Positions 44,950-58,377 of a stretch of 64,000 bases of DNA are shown here, one piece after another. How positions within the stretch are numbered: position 1 is the stretch's first letter; every line of letters begins with the position of its first letter. The stretch is taken from the NCBI GenBank assembly GCA_013339895.1, contig JABACO010000013.1:6779787-6843786 (forward strand). Reading direction: 5' to 3'. The translations under genes and the position numbers were made by a program. The stretch is from Ephydatia muelleri (Eukaryota; Porifera; Demospongiae; Spongillida; Spongillidae). The notes under the pieces are model-generated. The model did not search any database. It saw only the letters and a list, made by a program, of their open reading frames with translations, and had not been told where the DNA came from.

Positions 44950-47900
44950 CTTACGCATAACTATGACTGTTCATGCGCTTTAATTGGGTTATATGGGTGT
45001 CATCCGATACTGGAACAACAATCAGAGATAATATATAGAGGGATTGGAAACGGGGCCAATCAACACTAATTAACGCGCGCAATCCTCGAACGAATCCTTA
45101 CAAGCGGTACGTGTAGCACTTAGAATTTTTTTACAGCAGACACATAATATGGACTAAATCGTTTTCTCAGGCCTTTAGATTTCTGTGCGGTTTTTTGCTG
45201 TGCAGCCTTCATCTTTTCTACCCACACTGTACATGTACATGTAGATTGAAACAAAGGACTGGATGAAGTTAAACTTATAAACGTGTGCAATGATCTGGTT
45301 GCAAATGAAATGTCACATGAAACAATATACACTTTCTAGGCACATCTAAAATAATAAAAGCATCACTTAAAGGCTTCAAACACTTCCTGTTCAGAGCACA
45401 CAGACTGTGCTAGATACCAGAAAGCCTACAGACAGAATGAAATACTTTATTAGACACATGGGCATGTACAGTACACTACTTGCGGCACTGTAGAAAACTC
45501 TACGCACTGGCATAAGAAAAACCCATTGTCAATGGAGTTGAGCAATATTGGTAGTTCACTCAGCAACAAACAATTATGAGTACTAAACTGCCTGTGTGTA
45601 GTGTGAACAGACCACTGCATGTCACTGTTGATTACCAGACACATTGCAATTACTGTTGCATGATTCCTTTGCTCTATCAACTTCGATATAGAAAAAGACT
45701 GGGATCCATCAGATATGATAGGCACCCAGGATGGAGGGAGTGGGACCATTGATATTCTCTCACTCAGCATGTTCAATGATTGTACCAAGCCACCAGTTAA
45801 ATGGGACAAGGGGAAGGAGACAGAGAGTGCAATTTCACTACTGTATGATCTGAAGCTTGATCATGACCATGGTCAGGAGCTTTAGAAGGTTGTACAGCGA
45901 GGAATTGCCACGACCAAACCCGCGTTCTTAATGTGCCGAAGTTTCAATTTTCTTCCGCCCATCACCGTTGAAGAAATTTACAGAACGATTGGGACGTGGT
46001 TTACCTTTAAAAACATGTGATGGGCACACAACCAACATAGCTCTACCATAATAATATATTAAAACCAGCCACCATCGTAACAAAAAGCCGTGGCTCCCCC
46101 AGAGAGTAAGGGTACCCAAAACATCATAGCGAGATTTCTGAAGATGCTATACGCAAACAACATAGCGATGGGCACATACTAGACTATGAGCAGTAAACAC
46201 AAATAATGACGTGGACAGTTTATCTAGATCGACGGATTCTCCCCCCAAAGTAAAAAAATAGCCAATTTTTTTTATTTTTTGGTTAAAAAAATGGCGCAAA
46301 ATCGAATCTATGAGTATTCAATGAATCTTTAGTTGATCGTCTATCGGCTATACTTTATTTAAACTTCAGAAAGCATGTTTTATTACCTTGTGACATTCAA
46401 GACTTCAATTCAAGCCTACAATTCCGCCCCCTTTTTTGGTCAACGTAGGTGCGATTCACGCGTGCAAGGATAGGGCGCGCTAAAATTGCTAAAGTCTATG
46501 GCGCACGTGATTCGTTTCCAATCCCTCTATACATTATCTCTGCAACAATATAATCTATATATAGCGATTTTGTCATTAATCGTCCCTACTTTCATCTTTC
46601 GTAGCCCTTCCTTGACTATCGTCACAGCCCTCTCTGCCATGCTATTCGATGCCGGGTGATACGGAGCGGATGTGATGTGCATTACCCCATTCTTCCTTAA
46701 GAAATTCTTGAATTCTTTGCTGATGAAGCAAGGCCCATTGTCGGAAACCAGAGATTCCGGAATACCAAATCTCGCAAACATTGCTCTCAACCTTTGAATG
46801 GTAGCTTCTGCTGTGGTTTCTTTCATATCTTCGGCTTCAATCCATTTCGAGGTGTGCATCAATCACCATGCACCAACAACATCCTCCCCCACACAGGCCC
46901 CGCAAAATCTATACGTGCAGTCGGGCCCATGGTCTGGTAGCCCACTTCCATGGATGAAGTGGAGCATGTGGAGGTGATACTTGTGTTTGGCATTCTTTAC
47001 CATTCCTTCGATATCTTGGTCCATACGAGGCCACCCAGACCAACGTTCTTGCAATTACTTTCATTCTATTCATGCCTGGATGTTCCCCGTGCAATGCAGT
47101 CTCTTAATACATACTCCCTCTCCCTTGAGTTGGAATCACCACCAGATTCCCCCACAAAATACACCCCTCATGCAATGACAACTCTAAACGTCTTGTTCAA
47201 TATGACTTCAGCTCTTCGTCCATGCAACTCGTTCCTTTCCTCCTGCCAGCCGTGTAGTATGAACTGTGATACTTTACATGTAGACAGCAGAGGATCTCGC
47301 TTGGTCCACCTCTGTATCTGAGCATAAGTCATTGGTCAAGGCTTCCACCAGCAGCACTACCTCGGTTGGTACCTCTGACTGCTCTTCATCTGGCTTGGTC
47401 AATGGCAGACGACTCAGGCCGTCGGCATTTCCATGCTGTGACGTCTTTTTGTACTTTATGTCATATTCGTACACTGCCATCGTTAGAGCCCATCACTGAA
47501 TCCTAGCCGAAACTTGCAATGGTATGCCTCTAGAAGGTGAAAACAAAGTCAGCAATGGCTTATGGTCAGTATACAATATAAACTTCCGCCCATAAAGATA
47601 TTGGTGAAATCTCTTCACTCCAATAAACACGCAAGTGCCTCCCTCTCAACATGCATTTGCGAGTAATTCCGCTCAGCCGAACTTAGTATTCTAGATGCTA
47701 ATGCTATGGGTCTTCTTTCCATCCTTTTTTTTGTGAGATAAAACAGCTCCCACTCCAAATAAAGAGGCATCACAGGCCGTACTATACACGTTCGGTTTGA
47801 GCAACTGATACAGGGGTGCCAAAGTATCTGCTAAGCTGGGTAAGAATCTGTTATAGTAAGTTAACAGCCCTAAATAGTTCTGCCACATTCGTAGGATCAG

Positions 47901-48556
47901 GGACTTGATGAACTGCTTTCACCTTCTCTTCTACAGGGGATATGTCAATTTTGTGACCAAGGTATGCAACTGATTTCATCATGCATACACACTTCGACTT
48001 TTTCAGCTTCATGCCTACTTTTTCTAACCTCTGAAGGACTTCATGTACATGATCCAAGTGTTCTTGATTTGCGTGCCCTGTAATCAAGATGTCATCTAAA
48101 TACACCACAACATTTGGGTATGCCTAGGAGCAAAGTTTCCATAATTCGCAGAAAAATACCCGGTGCCGAGGACACCCCAAAAGGCAACCTTGTATAGCAA
48201 AACAACCCTTTGTGTGTATTGATCACTGTTAGCTCCTTTGCACTCTTTATCCAGTGCTAGCTGTGTATAAGCTTGGTTAAAGTCTAACTTGGTTACCTCC
48301 TGCGAGTGTTGCCAATAAATCTTCCACCTTTGGAATAGGGTACTCATCCAGCTTCAAAGCAGGATTCACTGACACACGAAAATCACCACAAATCCTTACT
48401 TTACCGTCCGATTTCAATAATGCAACAATAGGTGCAGCCCAATTAGAAAATTCTATAGGTTCTAATACCCCTTCCTTCTCCAACCTTCTTAACTCCATTT
48501 CAACCCTCTCCCTCATGGCGTAAGGAAATGGTCGAGTCCCTCTGAACAGACACATT
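44950..48556 (-). pseudogene. pol: Second Ty3/gypsy pol, decayed and split by an insertion
   Basis: Minus strand, high to low: RT start (FSNWAAPIVALLKSDGKVRI, about 48430), YLDDILITG (about 48095), SKCVCMMKSVAYLGHKI, FLPSLADTLAPLYQLL (about 47830), RNase H remnants, NADGLSRLPL (about 47410), integrase core with SLVSDNGPCF (about 46740) and NSMAERAV (about 46635), and, beyond a 1.5-kb insertion, LFQYRMTP at about 44990-45020. Multiple stops and frame changes are present. It differs in sequence from the 925-5106 element, so it is another family. The 5' end is cut at about 48553-48556, where receptor pseudogene sequence begins. No LTRs found. Confidence 0.85.
45023..46542. mobile_element. 1520-bp non-autonomous DNA element (hAT-like ends) nested in the gypsy integrase
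   Basis: The ends are ~30-bp inverted repeats with one mismatch: CAGAGATAAT...TAGAGGGATTGGAAACG on the left and its complement on the right. The flanks repeat CAACAAT (45016-45022 and 46543-46549). Removing the element rejoins a conserved integrase block, which confirms insertion. Ends starting CAGAG suggest hAT, but the visible duplication is 7 bp, not 8. A frame of about 119 codons on the minus strand (45450-45809) resembles nothing I know. Confidence 0.8.
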
Positions 48557-49319
48557 CGCCTTACCAGTCCTAATATCAATTACATCACTTGTGGAGGTTG
48601 TATGGTACTCTACACCTCCATCTCTTCCTGGCTACACAGTCCACTGATGAGACCATAACCACTGCCATTTGTAACGTGAGTGTCAAGAATGGTTCAAGCA
48701 TACATCTTTGATGTTATTCGATGTGATCATGTTATGTAGAACATTCATTTTTGGCATCAAAATGCATCATTTCGTTTCGACAGCTTTTGACCAATGCGAG
48801 CATTTTAATCTAAGCAATCTGCTGTATCGTTTTGTGATTTCTTTCATGTATTCCCTTGGATTCTGGTGTGCTGCCACCATTATTCTGTTGCTGGTCTTCA
48901 TACCAAAGGTACATGACTTCAATTAATGCACAAGAAGTGTGTAATCAGATCCCACTCTCACTAGTTCTTTGCAGCATATAAGGATCCAGAGGGACAGACT
49001 GTGTTTCCATCTACAGTTGTCCAGGTTGACACAGAGCATGATAAAATAGTAACATTAGAGAAACGAATACAAACCCTTCAACAGCAGCTTGCTCATGGGG
49101 TAAACATTGGTCACTTCATTTCTACACTGCATGGTTTTATGGTGTTGTGTTGTGTTGTGTTTTATGGTGTGGTGTTGTGTTCTCCAATTTAAGCACAAGT
49201 CTCTTGAAAAAATGAAGCAGTTGACAATTTCCCATGATTCAAATTTGGGATTCGGTGAAGAGATCCAGTGTGATACAGATGTCAGCCACATACCACCCAT
49301 GGATGCCACATGTAATTAA
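48553..49319 (+). pseudogene. Truncated GABA-B-receptor-like pseudogene, TM2 joined to TM7
   Basis: Plus strand: part of the TM2 exon (48553-48675, with a one-base deletion), the following intron, then an abrupt join near 48840-48850 into the TM7 end of exon 15 (to 48908, ending FIPK). Exon 16 (48983-49099) and exon 17 (49194-49319, stop TAA) follow with intact splice borders. TM3 to TM6 are deleted and everything upstream of TM2 is replaced by gypsy sequence. Exon 16 here is 117 nt and in frame, which is how the extra base in the 28-kb gene was detected. Confidence 0.88.
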
Positions 49320-49465
49320 CTCAGAATCACAATTTATTTGTTTATATACAATACATATATTTTCACAAGTGTGTAACATTTCTGCTATTTCTTTCATGAG
49401 TGGTACCTTTTTAAACAACATGCACACAAGAGCCAATCTTCAATCATTAAATGTTGCTAAATAAA

Positions 49466-49576
49466 GGTACCTACATGACACTACGATTATTGCTGTAATC
49501 GTTCGCGTGTGTAGATGGTACGATTAGCTGTTTGCAGCCACAATCATTATGTCATGTAGGTTTGGTGACGTGACTA
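49466..49576. mobile_element. Foldback MITE, family TAGTCTCGT (partner-arm copy)
   Basis: Inverted counterpart of 28065-28191, with CTACATGACAC stems; slightly degraded ends. Confidence 0.7.
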
Positions 49577-49742
49577 AAAGACAGGTTACATGCATTGCAT
49601 GTATGGGAAAGTTGAATTACGTATAAATTGAAATGGACATGTATCCTAGATTGGGTTCATTTAGTTTATCTCAATTTTCACATGCCTAGTATGTGTAACG
49701 GACCAAACTAGCTACAGCTTGCGCGCCGCCGCTAGCGCTGCT

Positions 49743-49923
49743 CACAGGGAAAAAAACGCGTCGAATCACTTCTTGATTTTCAAATGATTTAATTTGTCAC
49801 TTACATTCTGTTACAGAATTCTTACATTCCTGTACTGACCTGAATGTAAACATTCTGCAACAAAATGTAAGCGACAAATCATTTGACAATCAAGAAGAGA
49901 TTCGACGCTTTTTTTCCCCTGTG
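49743..49923. mobile_element. Foldback MITE, family CACAGGGGAAAAAA, second copy
   Basis: Ends CACAGGGAAAAAAACGCGTC and its complement; the centre is unrelated to 42550-42701. Absent from the corresponding place in the 26.8-29.8-kb arm, so it inserted after that duplication. Confidence 0.85.
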
Positions 49924-51620
49924 GCTCTGCTCACGTTGTTCCACCTGCTAGCCACTTAATCCCGTCATCAGACCCCCGAATATACCCAGTTCACACCATT
50001 ACAGACAAGCCTACTGAATGTTCCATTCAAGAGTTCGCGACACGTTATGACCCCGTGCGAACTTACGACATCAGAGAGACCTCTGGTCTCTCACACTATG
50101 GCAAAAAGATTGATGACACGTGTCTGAAGGTATACATGCATGTAGGTCTGTTTTCGACTCTGAAGAGAATGTTTTTGTTCAATGTCACTTGCTTGTGGGG
50201 CATGCAGAGATTTAATTGGGAAAAAAAATTCAATTGCATGTAGACTGGTTTGTTTTCTTAACTCTACCTAGCCTCGTCCCCAGGCCCCATTTTTATATTG
50301 AAGTTAAATATTTATTTCAAATAGGCAGGACCCAGTCGTACCCATTTATGACGGTTCCGGTTCTGGGCTTTGCCCCCAGGGTGCAAAAGGTGTTGTGATG
50401 GGTATGATCCCGTGCCAAATTTTCCCGATATTTGCGTAGCTCATGACGTGTAAATTCGTTCTCATTATATCGTGCACGTTTTTTTAATATTTGTTATTTT
50501 ATTTTATTTGTGACGTGACGCATGGTGTCATTGAACGCGTGGCCCCAGCCCTGAAATTGGTTTGCTGTCCCCGGTAGCAACGTGCAACGAACCGCGCTAT
50601 ACACAATGATACTATATGTTGATTAAAAACCTCCGACCTTCATATGAGGTGTGAGGCCTGGTTGATGACCTCACCAACTGTGAAATTGGTACATGATATT
50701 GCTGACAAATAGTACGCATCTTACACCATTCATCTATATGTACTTCTCAGACAAACGGTGCCACCTTCTGCCCTGGCACTGATAACTCTCTGCATTGAAT
50801 GATGACAGCAGTGCATGGCAAAACGTTCAAGTGAACTTGAGCGTTATGAGTAACGATGGATGTTGATATTAAAGGCAATATGCAGATCAGCTGCAGATGT
50901 CATGTATAGCACTCCTTAATGTGTTCCCTCTTCATCAGCCTTTGTCCACACACTCTGCAGTACAGCGGTGTTGCTTCGTGTAGTAATCAATGCCTGCATC
51001 TTATGTTCATCCATATGACCACAATGTGCATGCCTCGATTATCCATAAGATACACTTGCATGTGTTTTTCCTGTAGACAGAAAATTCGGCGCCAGATGTG
51101 GCCTGTCAAATCTTTTTCTGGCACAAGTTAGCTGATGCAAAACACTAGTCTTACTGCCTAATTTTGTGCAGGGAGGCCGCAACTTGTACCCGCCCTTCCG
51201 AAAATAGTGCAGCGTGACCTTAAATACGGCTTTGCGCATATAGTTGTTATGCAATTTGAAGAGTGTTCGTGATAAATCAAAGGGAGTGTTTTATTATACT
51301 TTGGTGTATATTTTTACTGCAGTTCTGACATGTTGTGAGCTTTGAAACATAGGGTGTCTGTAATGAGGTATTTATTCACAATTATTTAGATACGTTACAA
51401 ACCGAGTTTCCAGCCATAACGTGCCTCACTAAACTCCTGACGTATACCTCGTGAAACTCATATCATGACGGTCTAAAATTCCGTGACGTACCCCGATGGT
51501 CAATATTTTCGTGACGTACCGGCTTCGCGAGACTCATGACGTAACTCATAATGGTCTAAACTTACGTGTTCTATGAGTATTCTACCTTCTCACTGATGTA
51601 TTTTTAACATTAAAAAAACA
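49924..51620. other. Flank of inverted duplication B and unassigned sequence
   Basis: 50250-51060 is the inverted partner of about 26795-27710. 51060-51620 shows nothing recognisable except CGTGACGTAC-type short repeats near 51420-51570. Confidence 0.5.
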
Positions 51621-51642
51621 CATGGACATAATTACCTCATTA

Positions 51643-51805
51643 TCATTGTCAACATCCCTTCCATCCACCCTGGAACATCCCTTCCATCCACCTGGAACAT
51701 CCCTTCCATCCACCCTGGAACATCCCTTCCATCCACCCTGGAACATCCCTTCCATCCACCCTGGAACATCCCTTCCATCCACCCTGGAACATCCCTTCCA
51801 TCCAC
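51643..51805. repeat. 23-bp minisatellite CATCCCTTCCATCCACCCTGG
   Basis: Seven units, one a base shorter. Frames through it are artefacts. Confidence 0.94.
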
Positions 51806-53212
51806 AGCTGCAGAGGATTTAAATAATCTGCTGTACGATTGAGTGGTTGATCCATGCTCCTTCCACTTTTCTAGGTGCTTATTGATGCATGGAATGTAAA
51901 GGCTGAATAGGTGCATCTCATTATCTGGATCTAACACATTAATTGCCTCCATGTACAGAAAAAGGTCCTGCTAGAATTTGATTACACCCATGAACGTTTT
52001 ATATACGTTGCTTGTGAACACTTTTGCCACAAACATGGATCCCCTATTTGAACATCGCTGAGGATGGGTCAATATAAACTATGCAACAGCAGTGTTCTCT
52101 CTACCCTGATCTGATCGAACACATTGTGTTAACCCATAACGTTCCACAGCACTCGTAGATTCAGTACTGTCCGTGACGTATTGTTGGAACTGCAGCTATG
52201 GTATATAGGTATCTGGCTGTATCCATCACTGCCACCATGAATGGCATTCGCCACCTGTGTATTGTAGAAGCATAAATTACATTTATATACATCACTATGC
52301 CATCTATACCTGTACATGGTCACCTAACAACAGAAAATGATATCACTCGATTGCTTACAGAATAATGCTTCTATACATTTGTTACAAAACAACGCATATA
52401 ATCACAGGGTCCAATACTTAATAAACATAGTTGCAATTAATGCCTTGTCAGTTTATGGTTACCATCATAATACACATCTTACGATTGTTTCATTCCACCT
52501 AACAGCAAGGCTGACTGGAGAAATTGTGTGAAGTCTATCCCTGATTCCCTGCTGCTGCACATGAATGTTCAGATGCCGAAAGTGGCCCACCATCATTCGA
52601 TATCCAGAGTTTGGAAATTGTTTAAATACATTCCTTACAATTTCATCCGATACAACTGAATAAAAGTACAATCCAGCATCATGTATTCCACATTTGATTG
52701 TCCGATGCTAAACAGTCATGCAATATGAGGAACTTTAAAATGCAGCTGCAACATATTTGCAAGCTGAAAAAAAATTTGGTCTCCCTCTATCACCAGTACT
52801 CATCATAGCAACTTGGACTGCACCACTTTCAAAATTGTTCTCAGCAACATACCTGCAACTAAATCTGCAATTGCATGCAAGTGTACCAGCAGCAATCAAA
52901 CACCTAAAGTCAGAAATATGTACTCGTTGACTCATTGAGAATATTCAAGTGCACAGTTCTAAACCATACTGCTGCTCCAATTAAATTGACAAATGTTGAA
53001 TTAAATGGAGTGGAATGAGCTATTTCATATTTCACGAGGGATCGATATTTGCTAATTCAGCTGGTTTCATAACGTAGGGTACATTTGGTTGCTATTTAGA
53101 GTATGTTTTAGCTGATCTTTTCTGTCATTCTGATGCTATTCAGATTGTGTAAAACATTCGCTGGATCTCTAGTTATTGGATGGCTGCATGTATGGATTTA
53201 TGGATATGGAAA
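51806..53212. other. No gene recognised
   Basis: A/T-rich. Minus-strand open pieces near 51900 and 52100-52930 have AG/GT-like borders but no recognisable domain; unidentified exons cannot be excluded. Confidence 0.4.
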
Positions 53213-54260
53213 GTATCATATGGGCAAACGAGGAATTTGTGCAAGCAGGATAAATGAATACTTTATGTGGCACGGAATGATGAAGAATAGTGAGTGTTAG
53301 CAGTTCATGGGCATGTAAATGGTAAATGTACGTAAACTGAGTAACATCAGGCGGCAGTTTCTGCTTACTAACAACTTGTGATGCATGCCAGTGGATGAAC
53401 TGGAAGTTAACCAGGGGTTACCCGAGATGCGCCCAATCAATGTTAAAGCTCCTTGGTATAGTGGTTGGTATTGATTTCATTGGTCCACAGAGACAGCATT
53501 GTTGAAGGAAGATAAGAATGGTTTGATGAATGGTGGATGGCTGAATGACAAAGTCATTTACACTGGCCATGGGATGCAACTTTTGAAAGGTGCTTTTCCA
53601 CGTTTATTAGGATTTCAAAACCCAATCTTGCAGCTTATTAACTGCTTTGATATCTGAGAAGAACTGAATTTATTCAATGTCCAGATATTGCTGGGATGTA
53701 TTGGATCACCATAGCAATGGTAGGCTGCACTCATGGAACCCTCAGGGCTTACAACAGCTTGAATAAGAAGGTGGCCAAGTCTTTGCAAAGAATATGGTCT
53801 TTAGATCTTTAGCACTCCAGCAAATCGAAGTCCAAAATGTATAAACGTTCAGTATCAGCTGGGTTCAGATGACTGGCTATTGCCTATGGGTGTGAACTTT
53901 GCTTTGGTAGAGACCCATCATTTGTGAAGTACATCCAAAAAGATATCAGTGAGGAAGCATTGAAAGCATTTGAAATGTTAAAACTGATGCAGGTTCCTTC
54001 AAGATGCGCAGAGTGTCACGTAGGGAATATATTGCACATACAAATGCCAAAGAATGGTCGCCAAATGATACAATGTGCAGCATGCAAAGAATGGTACCAT
54101 GCAGATGCGCAGGACCACCAAAAAAGGTATTGAACAGAGTGTATAATTGGTGTTGTGGTTGTGAATAGTTCATTTAACTCTATTGCAGGGGCAAAGCCAA
54201 TTACTGTGGCACCATGTAGTGCATACTATTTTGCACGTTGCAGAAAAACGTAGTTTGTAA
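53213..54260 (+). pseudogene. Decayed Ginger1-like gene, arm B copy
   Basis: Counterpart of 13240-14290: MGKRGICASRINEYFMWHGM, CDACQ, GIDFIGP, the LNDKV protease segment and, near 53930-54120, the zinc finger in a cleaner frame (RCAECHVGN, then MPKNGRQMIQCAACKEWYHA). It lacks the YP motif because the arm ends inside the zinc site. The same loss of the DDE core is present, so the internal deletion predates the duplication. Confidence 0.7.
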
Positions 54261-55640
54261 GCAACTTATGCTAATATGACCAACGTTTCCTCTGATCAAT
54301 GTGATTGACTACAAATATCTTAATGGTTTAGGTAAACAAAGTGGCATTAGTATAGTACCTGCGGCGCAATATGGCTATGTTGCTCATGAAAGAGTTAATG
54401 TATCTTATATCATGCAAGTACTAGTTATAATCATAACATACAATGACTGTTGTTCACATATCGAAAATTAATAAAAATAAGACCCGGACCATTTTTTTCA
54501 AACCAGAGCAAATTATTGGAAAAATAATAATGGTCTGCCCGGACCAAATCATTCAGCGATATTTTGGTCAGGTACCAAAATTATGGCAGACCAAATTTCC
54601 AGTATCAGAACCACAAAGGCAAATGTACTAAACTCTCAAAGATGTGTCTGTGCCTCAATTTTACAGTAGTCCACAACTCAGTGTCCCAACTTTATTTTTC
54701 TAGTTGTGTAGCACAAAAACGATCTCAAATTTCACATGAACTAAATACTATATGTTCATAGAAACTTACCTTGCCTGCTGCAACTTTCTAATGATTGAGT
54801 TGAGCCCACTATCATTCCAAAATAAGTATTGTACCACTATTCCAAAATTAGTGAGGCCACTGGTTAGCAGGGGGTTAAATTGCAGCCTAGATGGACAATT
54901 TCATGTACAACCTGATGCAATATGTACCAAAAATAAAAATTCACATCTAGATTAAATCCATGTATACCTGTCAACAAACGCAAGTGAAAACACATACATT
55001 CCTCCTATATAGCAGCTAAAATGTATGTAATTTTTTTTTACACAACAGATATTTCTATACCTTGGTTCTGGCTTGTAAAGTTTTTATTTGTTCAATTCTT
55101 GAGTCTTGTACCACAGACTCCATGGATTTTAATAGACATGTTCAATGATTTTTTTACTCGTTGCATTTATAAGAGAGCCGACATTCCTTTTGCAGATTAT
55201 GCAAGCTGCCTACTAAACCTTCATCTTCATCCTCTGAATACAGCAGGATCTATTTTGATATGGTAGTGTGTATTAAGATTTTAACTACTCTTTGACAAAT
55301 TCATTTCCTTCGAGCTCTAACATGAGGACACTCACGTGAACTCAAGCACATGATCTACCTCATTGTACCTGCAGATCTCATTTTTTCACCCACAGGGTTA
55401 TTCATATTTGGAACTCACTTCCAGACACTGTAGTAAATGTATGTGTATTTAAGGCACGTCTTTGTTCAGTTGACCTTACCTTACATCATAAACTTTACCC
55501 ATTTAAATAGGCAATACATAAGTCCTCCATAGCCATTACTCATCTTTCTCAATGTTGGATTCACCTGTACGTATTGTCTGCAATACAGAGTCTGATAGGA
55601 GCATGCAAGAAATGGTTATACAAAATTAATCAATGAAATC
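54261..55640. other. Non-coding spacer within arm B
   Basis: Inverted copy of about 11760-13230. A CCGGACCA/TGGTCC foldback remnant lies near 54480-54600. Confidence 0.6.
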
Positions 55641-56158
55641 GGAAGTTTCGTTAGAAACTTCCTTATAGGATTTGACCCCGACTATGAAGTCATTAAAAAA
55701 CGCGACCCGTCTGTAACAACACTCTCGACGATCGGATCGTGTAGCTTGTTTTAGCAATCGATCTAGAAGTCAAAAATGAGTAGTTTCGTTTTTGTTTCAT
55801 GTCGCGTGGTTGTAGAGAACAAGAGTGTACCGCCCGTTCTCGTACCCAGTCTCGGAACAAGGGGCGGGTCGTCTTCTTCTCCTCCTCCTTCTTGGCAACG
55901 CATAACTCGGGACAGGAACACTTTTAAGCGATCAAAATTTCACCACTAGCTTCGGAATCGGATGGAGGACTCGCTTTTATATAAGTTATACTCTGATACA
56001 CAATCGACTATCAGCCTATGTCTTGTATAATTAGATTACTTCATAATTACGGTATCTAAAGTGTGTATAAATAGCAAAATAACTAGAGAAGAATTCTTTG
56101 GTGATTCAATTGTCGTTTGGTGTGCTACTATTTTGTTAGTGAAGTTGTTTTTATCAAA

Positions 56159-57553
56159 ATGCCTTCACGTCAAGAAAAGAAACGAGCGAAACGACGTGCG
56201 AAATACCTTCAAGTTCGAGACGATGTTTTAGAATCGGCACGGGCATCCTACAAGGCAGACCCTGAAAAGAAACAGACAGCTGAACGCGAGGGATATCATG
56301 CAGACCCAGAAAAGAAACAGTCAGCTGAACGCGAGGGATATCATGCAGACCCAGAAAAGAAACGGTCAGCTCCCAGAAAAGAAACGGTCAGCTGAAAGGA
56401 AACGTTATTGGGAGGGTCCTGAATGTGCTCGCTTGGCGAAGAGAGTGCGGTACGGGACGGCTAAGCGTACCCTGCAAAACCAAAGAGGCCATCGAAAAAG
56501 AACTACCGACAAAGTTATTCAAAGGTATGTAAATGTAGATGTAGTAACCTGCACAGTATCTCAGAAATTAAGCAGGGTTTGCATATGACATTAGCTGAAA
56601 CGTTGCGTCAGCGTTGCCTTGTGTCAGATGCATGGTTTGAAAATTCTAGTACAACGACGTAGCAAATGTCATATGCAATTGCATGCGTAACTATAGAGCA
56701 GAGGGGTTAGAGTTTGGGGTGGGGTATAAAAGGAAATGCTGTCTTGTTGTGCCACGTGGTTGGTGATAATCATCGCTCAGGGCATGTGATTTTTGATATC
56801 ATCTGTGCATTGAATCCGAATGGCTTCAGTTTACATTGGATTTCATGGCCATAAAAATATTTTAGTGGGATGTAAGAGTATAATTTTCAAGCCTTGGTGT
56901 ACTGTGTATAGTTTAGCACATACGTAATATTGCATGTACATGTACGCACTTCCTTTTTTCACTGTAGCTACTCTCTGTACGAACCAAAGGATATCGTACT
57001 TAGCGAGTATAAGAGTGGCCTTGAAAAGGCTATTCTTAAGAATAGCACTTTACTAGTTCAGTTAAATGATGCCTTTTGCAAGACGCACCCATGGTTAGCA
57101 CAAAAGGTGTGTACCAGATCTGCACATGCTGCTGTCAGTAAAGTTTGTGCAGATGCAGTGCTTAAAAAGGTACTGAATGTGCGTAGGAAAAAGGCAGGGG
57201 AATTTCGAAAGGATGTTCGTGCCATTAATGCAATTAAATTAGAAGATAGTCACCTCCTAGAAGGGGTAAGGTACCATACTGCTGGTTCAGAGCCTTTCTT
57301 CTATGATGCCTCTTACAACCACACAAGGCAGCTTGGGGCCATACCTGTAGACCTCAATGGTAGGTGTGTAGTGGCTGAGGAGATAGGCGACCGACATCTT
57401 ATTCGCATGCGTCCATTAAAATGGAAGTGCACTAATGAGTGTCGGCTGCTTACTAGTGGTAAAATGGAAGCAGTTTTGGGGACAAAGTTGCTATTTCAAA
57501 AAAACATGGAGGATCTCAGAGCTGGCCTTGACAACCTGTTATTCGACAGCTAA
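56159..57553 (+). pseudogene. ADPEKK-repeat family gene, two exons, one frameshift
   Basis: Exon 1, 56159-56524: MPSRQEKKRAKRRAKYLQ, then 15-residue units of the form ADPEKKQSAEREGYH, then a basic segment (LAKRVRYGTAKRT). A truncated 22-bp unit near 56365-56390 shifts the frame by one. Exon 2, 56968-57553, joins in phase 2 (GT at 56525, AG at 56966-56967). It has KVLNVRRKKAGEFRKDVRAI, YHTAGSEPFFYDASYN and WKCTNECRLLT before a stop. I recall this as a large family in sponge genomes, possibly spread with mobile DNA; its function is unknown to me. The basic repeats suggest nucleic-acid or nuclear association, which is speculation. Confidence 0.7.
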
Positions 57554-58092
57554 TCAGAGTCCCTAGAAAACCACATACACTGGTTCATTCAACAGGGCAA
57601 TAGCTGGCTACTGCTGGCAAAGCTGTTATTCAACAGCTCATAAGATGAATGTCCCTGGACCAATGGTGATAACTCAAAGCACTGTGTCCCTGGTAAACCA
57701 CATGTATGTGAGCACATACCAACTGATGGGGGCAAAGGGTTGTGGTGGGTATACACATGCAATGCTACCTAGAATTTCTGTTGGATATATGGCCCAGTAC
57801 AATTTGGCCTATGAGAATAGCAGTTCTAATAACAACTGCTGAAGCTTTTGATAACATTCTATTTGTGTTATTGCACATGCAAGAAAGAGCATATTATTAT
57901 GCATGTGTATACACCAGTGATTGGAATGGCTCACAAACAAGCATTCTGGTTGTGCAATGTAATTGGCATCATTTCTAACAATTGTTTCAGATGAGTCTCT
58001 AACTACATCAGGAAGGATCTGTAAACTACATCCCAAAGAAGCTTTATGCATCTCCAGAGAAAGAAAATACTTCATTCATTGTAAGTATTGTG

Positions 58093-58134
<42 letters not shown>

Positions 58135-58324
58135 TGTTTGTGTTTGTGTTTGTGTTTGTGTTCGTGTTCATACAAGCGCTGCTCTGTGCTGTTCTGCTGA
58201 TCTGTGATGATTAGATTAACAACTGCTATCTCATCATCATTTGTGGTGCAAAGAAGGTGTACATATGGCTTCTGTGAACTCCCAGATTCTACCAAGTGCT
58301 TCTGGTGCATTGTAAGAATATTGT

Positions 58325-58377
<53 letters not shown>

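Noticed and set aside
45450..45809. 119-codon minus-strand frame in the nested 1.5-kb element
   Set aside because: No transposase motif, no splice context and no similarity I recognise; listed only within the element.
51643..51805. Possible Gly/Trp/Asp-repeat protein
   Set aside because: Six-frame artefact of a 23-bp minisatellite with no start or splice support.
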